Under the pieces are notes generated by a model. That model made no database searches and had not been told where the DNA came from. It saw nothing but the letters and a program-made list of their open reading frames with translations. Source: Acanthosepion lycidas (taxonomy: Eukaryota > Mollusca > Cephalopoda > Sepiida > Sepiidae). Taken from it: a stretch of DNA of 64,000 nt. A program made the translations under genes and the position numbers. Location: positions 45,929,516 through 45,993,515 of the forward strand of contig OZ010578.1 in the NCBI GenBank assembly GCA_963932145.1, given 5' to 3'. Below, in pieces: positions 12,601 through 22,330 of the stretch (position 1 is the stretch's first letter; each line of letters starts with the position of its first letter).

Positions 12601-15230
12601 ATCTAATCAGTACTAGGTTAATTTGCATTAAAAATTTCCAGAATTCTTACATTTATGTGTAATTGTACATGCTCCATTTGAATCTGGCTTGATAAATTTG
12701 ATAAAGTCTACCATTTTGGAGTTATCGACAGTGAAAGTTTAGATTCATTCGTGTCGCGGTCAGCCATTATGGGCGTTGTTTGTATACATTCACTGCAGAA
12801 TAGCTATCAGTGTAGGTATCATTGTGCAAACTGAGCGTGTCTCCATAAATAGTTTTCGTGCACAGTAATTGCGACAAATTTAGACAAGAAAGATCAGTTT
12901 TGAGCTTAGTTTTCCATAGTCTTCCACGTTTAGCTTTCCGCAGCAAACAACACGTGTAATGGCGGCCGCCAATGATGCGATTGAATCCAAACTTTCACTG
13001 TCGATAATTCCAAAACAGTAGATTTTATCAAATTTATCAAGCCAGATTCAAATGGAGCATGTATAATTACACATAAATGTAAGTATTTTGGAAATTTTTA
13101 ATGTGAACTGAGTGCGGGTGTTATACTGTAAATTAACCCAGTACTATACCCAACACTTTACCAAGAAGCATTTTTAATTTACTAATTTAAAAAAAAATTC
13201 ATAAAAAATCCTCTTATAACTGTGATTGTCATTCCCTTTGTTAGTTCACACACCGTTATGCCCTGCACATAAATAATGGAGTACTCCATGTTTTGATTGT
13301 GTGGAAAGGGAGCAAAAAATATTATTTGGTTTCAATGAGAAGAAGATAGAAGTGGAGAGAAAGAGAATCAGATTAAGCCAATAAGAACAGATACTACACT
13401 TTGACCTCACCCAAAAGGTCGAGAAGTGATTGTGATAAGATGCACCATTTTTCAGACACAATATCAAATGATGAAAAAGCAATCAACAAAAATCCAGTTT
13501 CCATATTTTAAATAAAATAACATCATCTGTTGAATTATTTTTAAGTTATTACTAAGAGAAATATTTGTAAGATGGGAATTTAGTTAGAAAGAAAGAAGGA
13601 AATAAGGGAAGATAAAAGTGTTTAACGTCTCTTACATCACCTCATAAATAATAATGGACTATTCTGGGGAAAAGACACTACTTGATTTCATAAGATTTCA
13701 GTGAGAAAATGAAAGAATGAAGGGAAGATAGGTGTTTAATATCTGCTTCAGATAAATGGAAAAAATTGTCAATTTCAAATTTTTTCACTTGTATCCCCTA
13801 ACTTCTTAAAATAGCATCCAGCATTCATATTTATGATTGTTATTGCAATATTTTGTTAAAGTTGTTAAGCTCAAATATTTAACGATACAATAGGGAATTT
13901 TATTCTCATAGAACTTATTCAATCATTAACTTAATAGTTAAGAATTAAGATTCATCAAAAAATTTAAATAGGAAAACAGTGAAATTTTTACAGGTCTTTC
14001 TAGTATAAATAAATAACATACATAAAGTATGTTTTATAATATATAGTATTTTTATCTTTATATTGGATCAGATTATATACTATAAGTAGATATATATATA
14101 CCATATATATATATACATATATATATATACATATATATACTATATATATACCATATATATATATATACATATATATACTATATATATACCATATATATAT
14201 ATATACATACATATATATACTATATATATACCATATATATATATATACATACATATATATACTATATATATACCATATATATATATATACATACATATAT
14301 ATACTATATATATACCATATATATATATATACATACATATATATACTATATATATACCATATATATATATATACATACATATATATACTATATATATACC
14401 ATATATATATACATACATATATATACTATATATATACCATATATATATATATATATACATACATATATATACTATATATATACCATATATATATATATAT
14501 ATACATACATATATATACTATATATATACCATATATATATATATATATACATACATATATATACTATATATATACCATATATATATATATATATACATAC
14601 ATATATATACTATATATATACCATATATATATATATATATACATACATATATATACTATATATATACCATATATATATATATACATACATATATATACTA
14701 TATATATACCATATATATATATATACATACATATATATACTATATATATACCATATATATATATATATACATACATATATATACTATATATATACCATAT
14801 ATATATATATATACATACATATATATACTATATATATACCATATATACATATATATACTATATATATACCATATATACATATATATACTATATATATACC
14901 ATATATATATATATATACATACATATATATACTATATATATACCATATATATATATATATATACATACATATATATACTATATATATACCATATATATAT
15001 ATATATATACATACATATATATACTATATATATACCATATATATATATATATATACATACATATATATACTATATATATACCATATATATATATATACAT
15101 ACATATATATACTATATATATACTATATATATATATATACATACTATATATACCATATATATACTATATATATATATATACTATATATACCATATATATA
15201 CTATATATATATATATACATACTATATATA

Positions 15231-15267
<37 letters not shown>

Positions 15268-15276
15268 CTATATATA

Positions 15277-15327
<51 letters not shown>

Positions 15328-18300
15328 CCATATATATCACTACCAAGTAATCTATATTTGTAACTTGTGTTTGAGATTTTACACACTTAATTAGATAGAG
15401 AGTTAATGGTAGGAGTAATAAAGTAAAGATTAGTGACCATTGAGATTCAGGAGTACATCACTCACCTTAACAGAGTTGTAAAAGGCCTCAAACAGGCCGA
15501 CACTTTTGGGGCTAAGTTGAAGATTGACTGCGCCATCTACAGTGAGGGTGATCCCTTGGTGTTGCATTTCAGATTTGCTCTGTATAATCACGACACCTGA
15601 CACAACATCCTGGAATAATCAACCCAATCACAAACAATTTAGTTATCAATATGGAATTTAAAAATCTTATATATATTATTAGAGAGAGAGAGAGAAAGAA
15701 GAATATAGTTAAATATGTAGTAACAGAAAATTTGAAATTTTTGTTTGTTGCACTAGAAAACAGGTGGCAATAGATAAGCATAGTATATTTAGGCAATAAT
15801 CCCATGTTTAAACATGTCCTATTGACCAGAACAGACAGGTTATCTCTGTGGTGACTCTTTGGTGTTGAGAAATTTGTAAAGGAAATTATGTGCTGTGTTT
15901 GAAGGACTTTGGACCAGAACTTCACTAATGCAACTGCAAAAGAACAATTAAAAATTCTCAAAGCTCTTCATATCAAAGGACAGCAACTCACTATCAATAA
16001 AATCTGATTCAATCTAGGCTCACAAGTGTTAAAATTCTTTTGAATGTTAAGATCAGTTTAGCCAGATGACACTAAAATCTATTCTATAATCACAGTATAT
16101 TAAACCTATATTAATTTCAAATTTTTGGACCATTGACAAATGCTACATTATCTGTAACTTGATTTTTTTAACTTCATTCCTTGAAAATCGTCAATGACAG
16201 ACTATCAGTAAGTGGTCAAGTTTAAGTGTCCAATCAGTTAAAATTTTACACAATTGGCAACAACCATACAGAGTTTAAAGTTAACAACACAGTAAAGTGG
16301 TGACTCCTGTGATTTCCTATATATTTATTTTTATTGTTCAATTTCCCAGCTTCTGATAATCACAGCAAATCTGTTTTTCTTTAATTATTCCATTATTTCT
16401 TGTTGCAATTTTATTGATGGTCATCTAGCAAGAATTTTAAATGGATCCTGAAAAGACAGAATGCCAAGATATTACCAATTCTCATTCCATGATCATTACT
16501 AAATCAATGAGTTTTTTTTTTTATTACATCAAACATCCAATTATGAATGCACTATCTTATTAGGCATGTGCAAAAGTCTCCAGCAAAAAAAAAAAAAAAG
16601 ATTTAATTTATATTTAGCTTTTAAAAAAAATTTCAAAAGCAAGCCAAATATAAATTAAATCTTTTTTTGGAGTGGGTTGGTGGACTTTTCCACACACTTA
16701 ATATTTACCATATTTTACTGCTAAAATCTAAATCTTTTTTCATTTTCTTTTTTTTTTTTTTTATAAATTTAGCTGAAATTATTGATACAGGGAGACAAGC
16801 ACGGTTTCAGAAAATAAATAGTGGAGAAAAATGGTGCGCAATTTAATCCTTTAAAAGTACTTACTAAGTTCAGAATAGGTTGGAATAAAAGAGTAGGTTT
16901 TGGAAAATTCATTTAAAATTTATTTGTTTTTAGGACAAAAAAAAGTGATCAGGTTGGAATAAACAGAGTGGGGAAAAAAAAAAATTTACTAAAAAGAACT
17001 ATACATGATGAAAAAAATGCCCAAAACACAAAAATAAAATTTTATTACCAAAATCTTTGTGTTATTATTAAGATCAAAGGATTTTTTGATGTAAAAGTTA
17101 CTTTTTTTATTTTTTCTAGAACTCTGTAAATTTTGGCTATACAATCCTGTTTTTTTTGGGTTTTTTTGCATCCATGTGAGACCTTAAATTTGAACAGGAA
17201 ATTTGAGCATTTTTCTTTTTTTATCAGTAAAAAAGGTATTCATTTAAAAATTCTAGCAAAACTCAATCAAATGTCTGATTTTAATGAAACTTTCAGGACT
17301 TATTCACAAATGAATGACTTGGTTTTATTTAATCATTTCTTTTTAAAAAAATTTTTTTTTTTTTTTTAATCTGTACCCCCTACATACACACTCATTTAAT
17401 TTTTATGAAATTTTGATAAATTCTTTTTTGTATCGGATAATGTTTATATATATTTTTTATAAAGAAAAGTCCTCAGAAAATTTAAATCAAAATTTTTTTG
17501 ACAAAACAGGAACCGCAGTTACAGAAAATCTGCCCTGAAATGTAAAATAAAAAATGTGATAAAACTAAAACATTTTTAATTAGAATTAACTTTAATTATT
17601 TCTGTAAATGAAATTTATTATGGATATTACTGTCTTAAGAAAATAAATTTATCTAGGATGAATATTTGATTTTTAAGAGATTTTTAAGTGACTTATATTT
17701 TGTCATCAATTAAAATGGTGAATCAGTGACAAATATTGAAAACATTTTAAGAACTTACTGAAATGCCTTAAATTACTTCACCTTTTTTTATAGATTAGCG
17801 TCAGGCTATTATCTTTCAAATAGAATAAAAAAGGAGACATTTGAATTATCTTAAATGTATTTTTAAGGATTTTTTATAGTTCAAATTTCTGGTGGTACGT
17901 AAATAATATCATTAGCCAGAAAATCAATAAATAAAATTTACTTTAAAAGGAGGAAATAGTATATTTATTTATTTTGTTATGTTTTTCATTTTTATTGACA
18001 CTTCCTTGATCTAACACACAACAGAAATAGAAGACAGGCTTGATGATTTATTTGTATAGTCTGTGGTTAACTGGGGCAAAGGATGGCTTGTTAATTTTAA
18101 TGCCTCCAAAACTAAACTTCTTTCTTCTGAGAGACCCCTTTCTGCTTTCCATCAACATCACTGATGCTAACCTCCAGGAGAGTGACTCACTGTGCCTTCT
18201 CAGGTTAAAGTTCTTGGCTGACAAAGTGGAAAGACTATATTAAATCTGTTGCTAGGAAAGTCAATTCAGTGTGTTATACTAGACAATTTTTCTCTCCAGA

Positions 18301-21300
18301 ATCTATCTTGTATATCAAAGTCTACCATTTGTCCATGCTCAGAATATTGTTGGCACTGGAGATTCTTGATAAAATTCAAAGAAGCAGCAATATTATTGGC
18401 CCTGTCCTGGCATCTCAGATTCAGTCAATTTCCCACTGATGTAAAGTTGCCTTCCTGTGCCTTTTCTACAAATACTTTCATGACAATTATTCGGATGAGC
18501 TCTTTGCTATGGTACAAAGACTTTATGAATTTAAACACAATACTAGACTGGTGATTAGGTCTCATTAATTTACAGTTGAGTTGGCTAAATGTAACCATAA
18601 GTTCTATGCTAACAGTTTCTTTTCTTGCACTTGAGCAACTCTTTTGGCTCCATGCTTTCCAGTCAACTTTAATCTTCAAAAATTTAAATGCAATGTTGAT
18701 CTCTATCTGCTGTCCTGCTAATTACTCTTCCTTTGTTCCCACTCCTTAGTAATGTTTCTGTTTTCTAATTCTTCCAAACCTCAGTAACCCCTCGCATCTT
18801 AGTGGCTCTATTGCCTTGCTTGGGGTGAACTCACTTAAAAAAAAAAAAAAAAAAAAAACACCTTCAAAATACGAAGTAAGGTTTTTTTGGGTTTTTTTTT
18901 AAACAAACAACATCCTTAAAAAATATTTTCCTACAAAAATAGATTTTTTAAAATGATCATGATTTTTTTTTTCTTGTCAACAATTTTATAAAATAGTTCC
19001 TGGTCTTATATTTCCAACATAGAAAGTTGTCTGATGTAATATTTTTTCTATGTGCCATGTCCCTTCAGGATGTTGGCGATTATGGCTCTCCACAATTTTC
19101 TGACCTTTGTAGCATTTAATAACTTTTCTCTTTTTGCCAATTCTCCCAAACCCAGTTCCACCATCCATTCACTCAAGCTTGCCAGGTAAGCTTGGTGTTG
19201 CTTTCCCCTGGCCTCTCATCTTCAATCTGTCCCGTGAGTATCAAATTTTGAAAGCCCTCTTTCCTCATTATGTGCCAGAGAAATTTAAACTGCCTCTTTT
19301 TAATGTTAACCATGAGTATCCTTTTTGTTGCCATTGTCTCTAGAACTTCATCGTTGCTCACATGTTTGGTCCATGGTATTTTCAGCCTCCTTCTGTAGAA
19401 CAACATTCAAGTCTCTTCTTCATCCATGAAGCAATTGCCTAGCATTCACTGCCATATAGGAAGACTGATTTACATATGTGAAAATCCTTTATTGAAAATC
19501 ATACTGAAGTCATCAAGAAAAGGATTAGTCCTCACCAAGTGGTTGAAAGTATTTTATTTTGAATTTTTTTACATAATTTTTGCCCCATTAAAACTAAGAA
19601 ACATTTGTGTATCAAGATAAGCATCTGAAACAATTTCTGCATGCCAAATACTGACTTACCTCCCTTTTTTACTAAGATAACCTCATATTCTGAGCTCTCA
19701 ATATGTTGAAGTGAGTGTGAAATAATAATAACTCCCTTCACCCTGTTATAAAATAAAATAAAACATATCTCAGCTGATTTGCAGGCAAATAAACTAACAT
19801 ACTCAAGAGCGAGAGCCGGATGTGAACAGGACAAGGCCTCGTCACAAAATGACCATTATCATTGTTTATGCATAGGCCCAATGCACAAGTTCCGGTCGAA
19901 AAATAAAATAATATTTTAAAGTGTTTCTATTTTTCGACCAATAAAAACGCTACCCTCCTAATTATACTCGCGTCATTTTTCGAGCCTGTTAAGCCATAAA
20001 AAACGCCATAAAAGGGGTCACACGGTGAAGTACTAGCAATCAACAGGAGGACAGGGAAGAGATCGGTCACGGTCAGTCTGAGCAGTCAGCAGGAGGAGCG
20101 CCACGCCAACCAGTGAGAACTACTATGAGAGATCAACCCAGATCGGCTGCCGGCTTATGAACTATACCACAAGGTAGCTGTCCCAAAACCACATGTTCAC
20201 TGCTGTTGTCCTATTTCTTTCTTGCAACCATACGCTTGTCTATAACAACCCACTCACTTCAAATTCAAAGATCTGAGAAAGAAGGAAATAAGTTTGTGAG
20301 CCTATCTGAGATTAACCTGAGGGAGAAAGAGAATTGTTTTCAGACCAATGAAAACCTTACATTCACATAAATTAGACGGTTAGCAGAGAAGTAGAAAAAA
20401 AAAGTAGTGATCCTATGCGAAATTCTTTTTGATATAAAATGAAGAGAAAAAAGAATTTTTAAAATAAAGAGAAAAATTAAATTAATCAGAGAAAAAGAAT
20501 TGTCTGAAGTCACGTGAAATGTTTTGTTTCTGTTCATCACGACCAGTGTAAAATTACTTGCCAAATCAGCCTCTAACCAACAGATGGCATTTCAAAGAAT
20601 TTTCTCTCAACAATACAAGAAAGCTAAGTATCTCAAACTATCTCTCTTCGTCTACTTTTTGAACGTATGCAATTTAATTATCCCTTCTGTGAGCAACGAA
20701 TTCTTTTACCTTTGTCGTAAACATTTTTATTTTAATATTATTTTTTGTACCAGATCATTTCTGTTGTTTGAACATTTCGTCTTGAAAATACGTTAAAACT
20801 ACACTTACAGACTTAAGAATTCTGATTTATTTTCCTGAAACGAGAACTAACACAACTTCAAGCGTGTAAAATCGTAAATAAATTCCTCATCATTTTTTGT
20901 TAAAATTCCCCGTGTGTTTCCTGGTCATTATCATCACATTAATCTTCCAGGCGTGGGTAAATCAACTGTTCATTTTTTTAACACCGATGACCCACGACAA
21001 TAAAATGCAGTATTTGTTCACCAGAAAACGTTTTAAGAGGACAACAACTTAAAATGAAAATTAAATTAAAAAAAATACAGTGTGAAGTTAAAAAAAAAAA
21101 AAAAGTGGCAATTGACAAGAATTATTTAAACCTTTAAGAATTTGTTAACAATAACATGAATGAATTGAATGTATTGTAAATCGTAAATGAAAAAAAAATA
21201 AAGTTAAAAGAAAACTAAAAGCAAAACACGAAAAAAAACAAGAACATTTTTTTCCTTTATTTCTTCTGTGAATTTAATGACTGATAATATCTTCCCATGT

Positions 21301-22005
21301 AAAGTGAAATAAATCGATATATTTTTCTTAAAAAAAAAAAGTCTTCACTTTTTTTTTACAATAAGGGGAAAATAGTTGAAAAATCATATGGTCTTTTATT
21401 TTTTCGAATGCATGAAATAATGAAATTGAAACACATTCAAAGACGGGCTCAGAATACGAGGGTAGGTCAAAAAATTTAAGTGGAATAAGGGAGGTATATT
21501 CATGTTTTATATGCAGAAACTGTTTGAAACGCCAAACTTAACAATATAAATTTCTTCATATCAAAAGTGAAATTTATTTCTAATGAAGTTAAAAAATAAA
21601 CATACGTCAACGCCCATTTCTCTGAAGTTTTCAGTCATATGATCCGCAAATGAAGAATGTTATTAATTGATTTTATCCACAAAGTGAAATAATTTCCTGG
21701 AAATCACAAGACTCCATATTATTTCTATTATTTCAAAAATCTTCAAAATCTAACCGAACGTTATTAAAAATTAATTAACAGTTAACAACAGTAATATAAC
21801 ATTTTATGGGTTCACTTCAAATCAGTCCTAAATTACAGGTCATTTTCTCAATATAACACACGAAGTATTCAATGAAAGATTAAACGACTTTTTACAAATT
21901 AATATGAAAAAATGCCATTTAATAATTAAAATGTTAAAAGCTACTTACTCCTTCTCTATAAACTTTATTTACGCGTTTTAATTTTATGTCAAGTAGAGTC
22001 GACAT
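3686..22005 (-). CDS. VPS26C: VPS26C (DSCR3), 5' part of spliced gene; five exons identified
   Basis: VPS26C is the arrestin-fold subunit of Retriever, which with VPS35L and VPS29 recycles integral membrane cargo from endosomes as part of the Commander assembly (known family role). Five minus-strand exons, all phase 0 with GT..AG sites, translate into blocks that align in order with the N-terminal two-thirds of the protein: 19 aa at 21949-22005, 48 aa at 15466-15609, 50 aa at 12412-12561, 27 aa at 9571-9651 and 27 aa at 3686-3766. About 25 residues expected between the last two blocks are missing (no exon found in 3767-9570). The C-terminal exons must lie beyond position 1. Introns are packed with transposons, but the exons are free of lesions, so the gene looks functional. 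A retrocopy is excluded by the introns. Confidence 0.9.
3960..4085. repeat. Imperfect hairpin (CATGTTTCAAAA arms)
   Basis: CCATGTTTCAAAA with GAAACCTC near 3982-4008 is mirrored by GAGGTTTCAGTTTTGAAACATGG near 4022-4047. The outer sequences also pair loosely. It looks like the folded end of a small DNA element, and its right part begins the tandem duplication that follows. Confidence 0.6.
4032..4566. repeat. Tandem duplication, two ~270-bp units
   Basis: 4032-4305 and 4306-4566 are nearly identical, each running from GTTTTGAAACATGGG through a (TA)n tract (4189-4252 and 4467-4519) to the GAGTGCGATGGGTAAATTG end of a Tc1/mariner element. The duplication therefore copied the left transposon end with its flank. 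Confidence 0.9.
4529..5160 (+). mobile_element. Tc1/mariner-type element, internally deleted
   Basis: The left end CAGAGTGCGATGGGTAAAT (4529) is mirrored at the right end by the reverse complement CAGGATGTGATGGATAAAT (up to about 5158), with TA beside both. The interior (about 4790-5035, plus strand) is the C-terminal end of a transposase, readable through one or two stops as 'NPLDY', '[20 protein letters not shown]' and a final 'VEANGDFIE' before TAA. The N-terminal and catalytic regions are mostly absent, so it is non-autonomous. Confidence 0.75.
5236..5400. repeat. Foldback hairpin of the GAAACAGACTG family, plus (TA)n
   Basis: 5236-5300 and 5308-5372 are imperfect reverse complements containing CAGTTTCATGCTAAA and its mirror TTTAGCATGAAACAGACTG. 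This is a terminal-inverted-repeat pair with almost no interior. The same TIR sequence bounds a larger element at about 50735-51625. (TA)n follows at 5373-5400. Confidence 0.8.
5401..6019. other. AT-rich intronic sequence, nothing recognised
   Basis: Read for the missing VPS26C exon on the minus strand. One 'FTPEN' peptide near 5590 lacks an open upstream frame and does not align further. No other structure seen apart from an A-run near 5759-5776. Confidence 0.4.
6020..6061. repeat. (TA)n microsatellite
   Basis: About 20 TA units immediately left of a LINE fragment. Confidence 0.95.
6180..7495 (+). pseudogene. LINE-C reverse transcriptase relic, split by a SINE
   Basis: A degraded non-LTR retrotransposon pol. 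Before the insertion it reads '[17 protein letters not shown]'. After it: '[17 protein letters not shown]', then '[16 protein letters not shown]', then '[21 protein letters not shown]' and '[11 protein letters not shown]', which is the RT fingers motif preceding the conserved 'GxDGIP' box. After a deletion it resumes near 7385 with 'HKNMWSV' and 'ESGIKQGC', the RT motif just before the thumb/palm (G-KQGC). Several frameshifts and stops; no YADD box remains. Family assignment is by recognised motif order only. Confidence 0.75.
6364..6780 (-). mobile_element. SINE-A insertion (5S/tRNA SINE body) with target-site duplication
   Basis: The insertion sits between AAAGCTAAGAGTAGT (about 6350-6364) and AAAGCTAAGAGCAGT (about 6781-6795), a 15-bp target-site duplication differing by one base, with the LINE-C frame resuming after it. 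Read on the minus strand it starts at the post-tRNA body (CCAGTCGAATCTATTACATTC). Inside, a ~165-bp segment is duplicated in tandem (6362-6535 and 6541-6700). Confidence 0.75.
7500..7740 (+). mobile_element. SINE-A body fragment
   Basis: Shares the sequence 'CCTTGGATGGCAACCAGTC' and the following ~150 bp, ending CAACAGGAGTGAGAAG, with the copy at 44454-44775. The 5S and tRNA head is missing. Confidence 0.65.
7795..8520 (-). pseudogene. LINE-B 3' ORF relic
   Basis: The minus-strand translation, across stops and frameshifts, gives the C-terminal part of a non-LTR retrotransposon pol resembling the 'craniofacial development protein 2-like' LINEs common in marine invertebrates: '[19 protein letters not shown]', 'KRQLxxLGHIMRKExL', and a terminal 'KLWRAMIA'. 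Related copies lie at 19035-19455 (minus), 56625-56965 (plus) and, for the endonuclease/RT part, 58820-59990 (plus). Confidence 0.7.
8640..8684. repeat. (TA)n microsatellite
   Basis: Uninterrupted TA repeats. Confidence 0.95.
8870..9185. repeat. Inverted copy of a repeat also at 17050-17380
   Basis: TGAAAGTTTCATTAAAATCTG and CATCAAAAAATCCTTTGA here appear as reverse complements, in reversed order, at 17300 and 17080. Diverged and AT-rich; type of repeat unknown. Confidence 0.6.
9571..9651 (-). CDS. VPS26C: VPS26C exon 4, 27 aa
   Basis: Acceptor TTTACTAG|TATATC and donor TACAAG|GTAAAG. The translation reads [16 protein letters not shown] then [11 protein letters not shown], matching the VPS26C segment that joins the two arrestin-like lobes. 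81 nt, phase 0, no lesions. Confidence 0.92.
9833..10608. mobile_element. hAT-type DNA element with 8-bp TSD, carrying a LINE-A fragment
   Basis: Flanked by the perfect 8-bp direct repeat ATTTAGAT (9825-9832 and 10609-10616). The right end, read inward, is CAGTGTTTCTCAACTGGTG, a typical hAT terminus. The left end CAATGATTCTC is a weaker match. A small palindrome (CCAGGCACACTA/TAGTGTGCCTGG, 10559-10587) lies inside the right end. No transposase; most of the interior is LINE-A sequence (about 9858-10290, minus). Confidence 0.75.
9858..10290 (-). mobile_element. LINE-A 3' end fragment
   Basis: On the minus strand it ends in the family's 3' tail, whose plus-strand form is ATCATTTCACCCCAAGCAAGG, preceded by the C-terminal coding part ('[30 protein letters not shown]'). 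Same family as 18040, 32852, 38430 and 60397. Confidence 0.8.
10617..11439. other. AT-rich intronic sequence, nothing recognised
   Basis: No exon, repeat or coding signal recognised on either strand. Small ORFs have no motif. Confidence 0.4.
11440..11800 (-). mobile_element. SINE-B copy
   Basis: Reverse complement of the repeat at 50948-51385: shared segments include CAGAAACTGTAACTAAGGTC, the GCTGAGCATAG region and GGAAAGTGCCTGAAAACCATA. The tRNA-like head present in the 50.9-kb copy is degraded here. Confidence 0.75.
11820..12083 (-). mobile_element. SINE-A with dimeric 5S rRNA + tRNA-like head
   Basis: Read on the minus strand: a 5S-like unit (12083 to 11974) with GATGGGTGAC- and CAGGTGCTGTAAG-type 5S 3' sequence, a ~10-nt spacer, a tRNA-like unit (about 11963 to 11893) with GGGATAATAGCTC and a B-box-like GAGTTCAAATTCC, then the body TGTTACATTCGCTTACATG and a pyrimidine-rich end near 11820. 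Order and spacing match the plus-strand copy at 40477-40730. Confidence 0.75.
11974..12083 (-). pseudogene. 5S rRNA-like sequence (SINE head)
   Basis: About 110 nt aligns along nearly the whole of animal 5S rRNA. The plus strand reads AGCTTACAGCACCTG, then GTCACCCATCTAGAT, GACCAGGCTCATCTTTGCTTA and GAGATCAGACAAGA, the reverse complements of the 5S 3' stem, loop and box C regions. Too diverged for a functional gene, and fused to SINE sequence. Confidence 0.75.
12412..12561 (-). CDS. VPS26C: VPS26C exon 3, 50 aa
   Basis: Acceptor TTTTTTCAG|CCAATC and donor ATCCAG|GTAAGG. The translation contains [20 protein letters not shown] and [12 protein letters not shown], the diagnostic arrestin-fold core of VPS26 proteins and closest to VPS26C. 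150 nt, phase 0. A large inverted-repeat element ends only ~43 bp upstream of the acceptor. Confidence 0.95.
12604..13150. mobile_element. DNA element with long terminal inverted repeats (~110 bp or more)
   Basis: 12648-12755 and 12980-13083 are near-perfect reverse complements (e.g. GAATCTGGCTTGATAAATTT / AAATTTATCAAGCCAGATTC). Outer ends CAGTACTAGGTTAATTT and AAATTAACCCAGTACT extend the pairing to 12604 and about 13150. The ~220-bp core is richer in CpG than its surroundings (GGCGGCCGCC near 12961) and non-coding. Superfamily unknown; target duplication not resolved. Confidence 0.8.
13225..14005. repeat. Diverged duplicated block, copy 2
   Basis: Same order of segments as 2765-3352, including AATAATGGACTATTC, CAGCATTCATATTTAT, CTCAAATATTTAAC and the terminal GGTCTTTCTAG. 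Here it runs straight into the (TA)-based array. Confidence 0.75.
14086..15332. repeat. 1.25-kb array of ~42-46-bp (TA)-based repeats
   Basis: A tandem unit of form ACC-(AT)n-ACATACATATATATACT-(AT)n; spacing between successive ACC is 42 bp in the first copies and up to ~46-48 bp later, then shorter degenerate units and pure TA. It lies 134 bp from VPS26C exon 2. Long [12 protein letters not shown] ORFs are translation artefacts. Confidence 0.95.
15466..15609 (-). CDS. VPS26C: VPS26C exon 2, 48 aa
   Basis: Acceptor TTATTCCAG|GATGTT and donor GTTAAG|GTGAGT. The translation contains [31 protein letters not shown] and [13 protein letters not shown], the first arrestin-like lobe. 144 nt, phase 0; high identity to the vertebrate protein as I remember it. 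Confidence 0.95.
15610..16560. other. Intronic sequence, nothing recognised
   Basis: Short GA-rich run near 15681-15696. No exon or repeat family identified. Confidence 0.4.
16568..16695. repeat. Imperfect 50-bp-arm hairpin
   Basis: AAAAGATTTAATTTATATTTAGCTT (16598-16620 region) mirrors AAGCCAAATATAAATTAAATC (16641-16661 region), and outer GTGCAAAAGTCTCC mirrors GGACTTTTCCACAC. Likely a small foldback MITE. Confidence 0.7.
17050..17380. repeat. Diverged repeat, inverted copy of 8870-9185
   Basis: See the copy at 8870. AT-rich with T-runs; non-coding. Confidence 0.6.
17381..18039. other. AT-rich intronic sequence, nothing recognised
   Basis: No structure beyond homopolymer runs. Confidence 0.4.
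18040..18862 (+). pseudogene. LINE-A 3' ORF relic
   Basis: The plus-strand translation, with frameshifts, gives the C-terminal region of a non-LTR pol: '[10 protein letters not shown]', 'PCSEYCWHW', '[21 protein letters not shown]' and 'CPAN', then a 3' UTR ending GGGGTGAACTC and poly-A (18837-18859). The best preserved copies of the family in the window are this one and 38430-39115. Confidence 0.75.
19035..19455 (-). pseudogene. LINE-B 3' ORF relic
   Basis: The minus strand gives '[21 protein letters not shown]', '[15 protein letters not shown]' and '[11 protein letters not shown]', followed in another frame by the C-terminal '[17 protein letters not shown]' stretch. One frame stays open for 77 codons, so it is less decayed than the 7.8-kb copy. 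Confidence 0.8.
19850..20394 (+). promoter_or_regulatory. Promoter-like segment of an unknown retroelement
   Basis: CpG-bearing sequence with CCATAAAAGGGG (about 20006) ~80 bp upstream of a GAGCAGTCAGCAGG segment. It resembles in layout the TATA-plus-leader of the repeat at 36475 and 62806. No ORF. Could be part of an LTR; weak evidence. Confidence 0.3.
20395..20976. repeat. Direct repeat, copy 1 (copy 2 at 23825-24395)
   Basis: About 570 bp shared with 23825-24395 in the same orientation: GAAAAATTAAATTAATCAGAG, ATGGCATTTCAAAGAATT, AAGAAAGCTAAGTAT and GGTAAATCAACTGTTCATTTT. The two copies sit on either side of VPS26C exon 1. The small ORFs inside have no recognisable product. Confidence 0.85.
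20977..21948. other. VPS26C intron 1, nothing recognised
   Basis: AT-rich sequence between the direct repeat and exon 1. No coding or repeat signal identified. Confidence 0.4.
21949..22005 (-). CDS. VPS26C: VPS26C exon 1 with start codon, 19 aa
   Basis: ATG at 22005; the translation [19 protein letters not shown] matches the VPS26C N-terminus, and the donor GAAGGA|GTAAGT keeps phase 0 into exon 2. The start is fixed by alignment to the conserved N-terminus (x-DIK-KR-NKVY). The 5' UTR lies above 22005; its length is unknown. Confidence 0.93.
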
Positions 22006-22330
22006 TTTCCCGTGTTGATGTTTTCAATCAACTTGAATGGAGCCGAACCAGCCGCTTACAGTGTTTAAAAAAATAATTCAGTAAAATTTACCGAATGAAA
22101 ATGATATAAAATATATTACATTGTTCCAACTCTTTCTTTATTTAACCATCAAATAATAATTAAAGTTATTTTACGCTATCTGAATTTATTTATTATTATT
22201 TTATAAAAACGCAAGCGACGTAAACGGACAACCCGGCAATTTAAGTCTACGTGAGTTACTTCCCTTACATTCTGTAGAGTCAGGTTATTGGGATCATCAA
22301 ATTTTTTGTCTGATTAACCATTACTACTGT
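22006..22330 (-). promoter_or_regulatory. Probable VPS26C 5' UTR / promoter region
   Basis: Directly upstream of the ATG, with more CpG than the surroundings (e.g. GCAAGCGACGTAAACGGACAA near 22212). TTATAAAAA near 22199 reads as a TATA-like run only on the plus strand. Placement rests mainly on position. Confidence 0.4.

Noticed and set aside
14000..15346. Long ORFs encoding [10 protein letters not shown] or [12 protein letters not shown] peptides
   Set aside because: Pure translation of the TA-based tandem array; stop-free only because the unit lacks TAA/TAG in that frame.
20524..20796. 90-codon plus-strand ORF
   Set aside because: Lies in the direct repeat; the second copy at 24.0 kb does not keep the frame open, so coding is unlikely.
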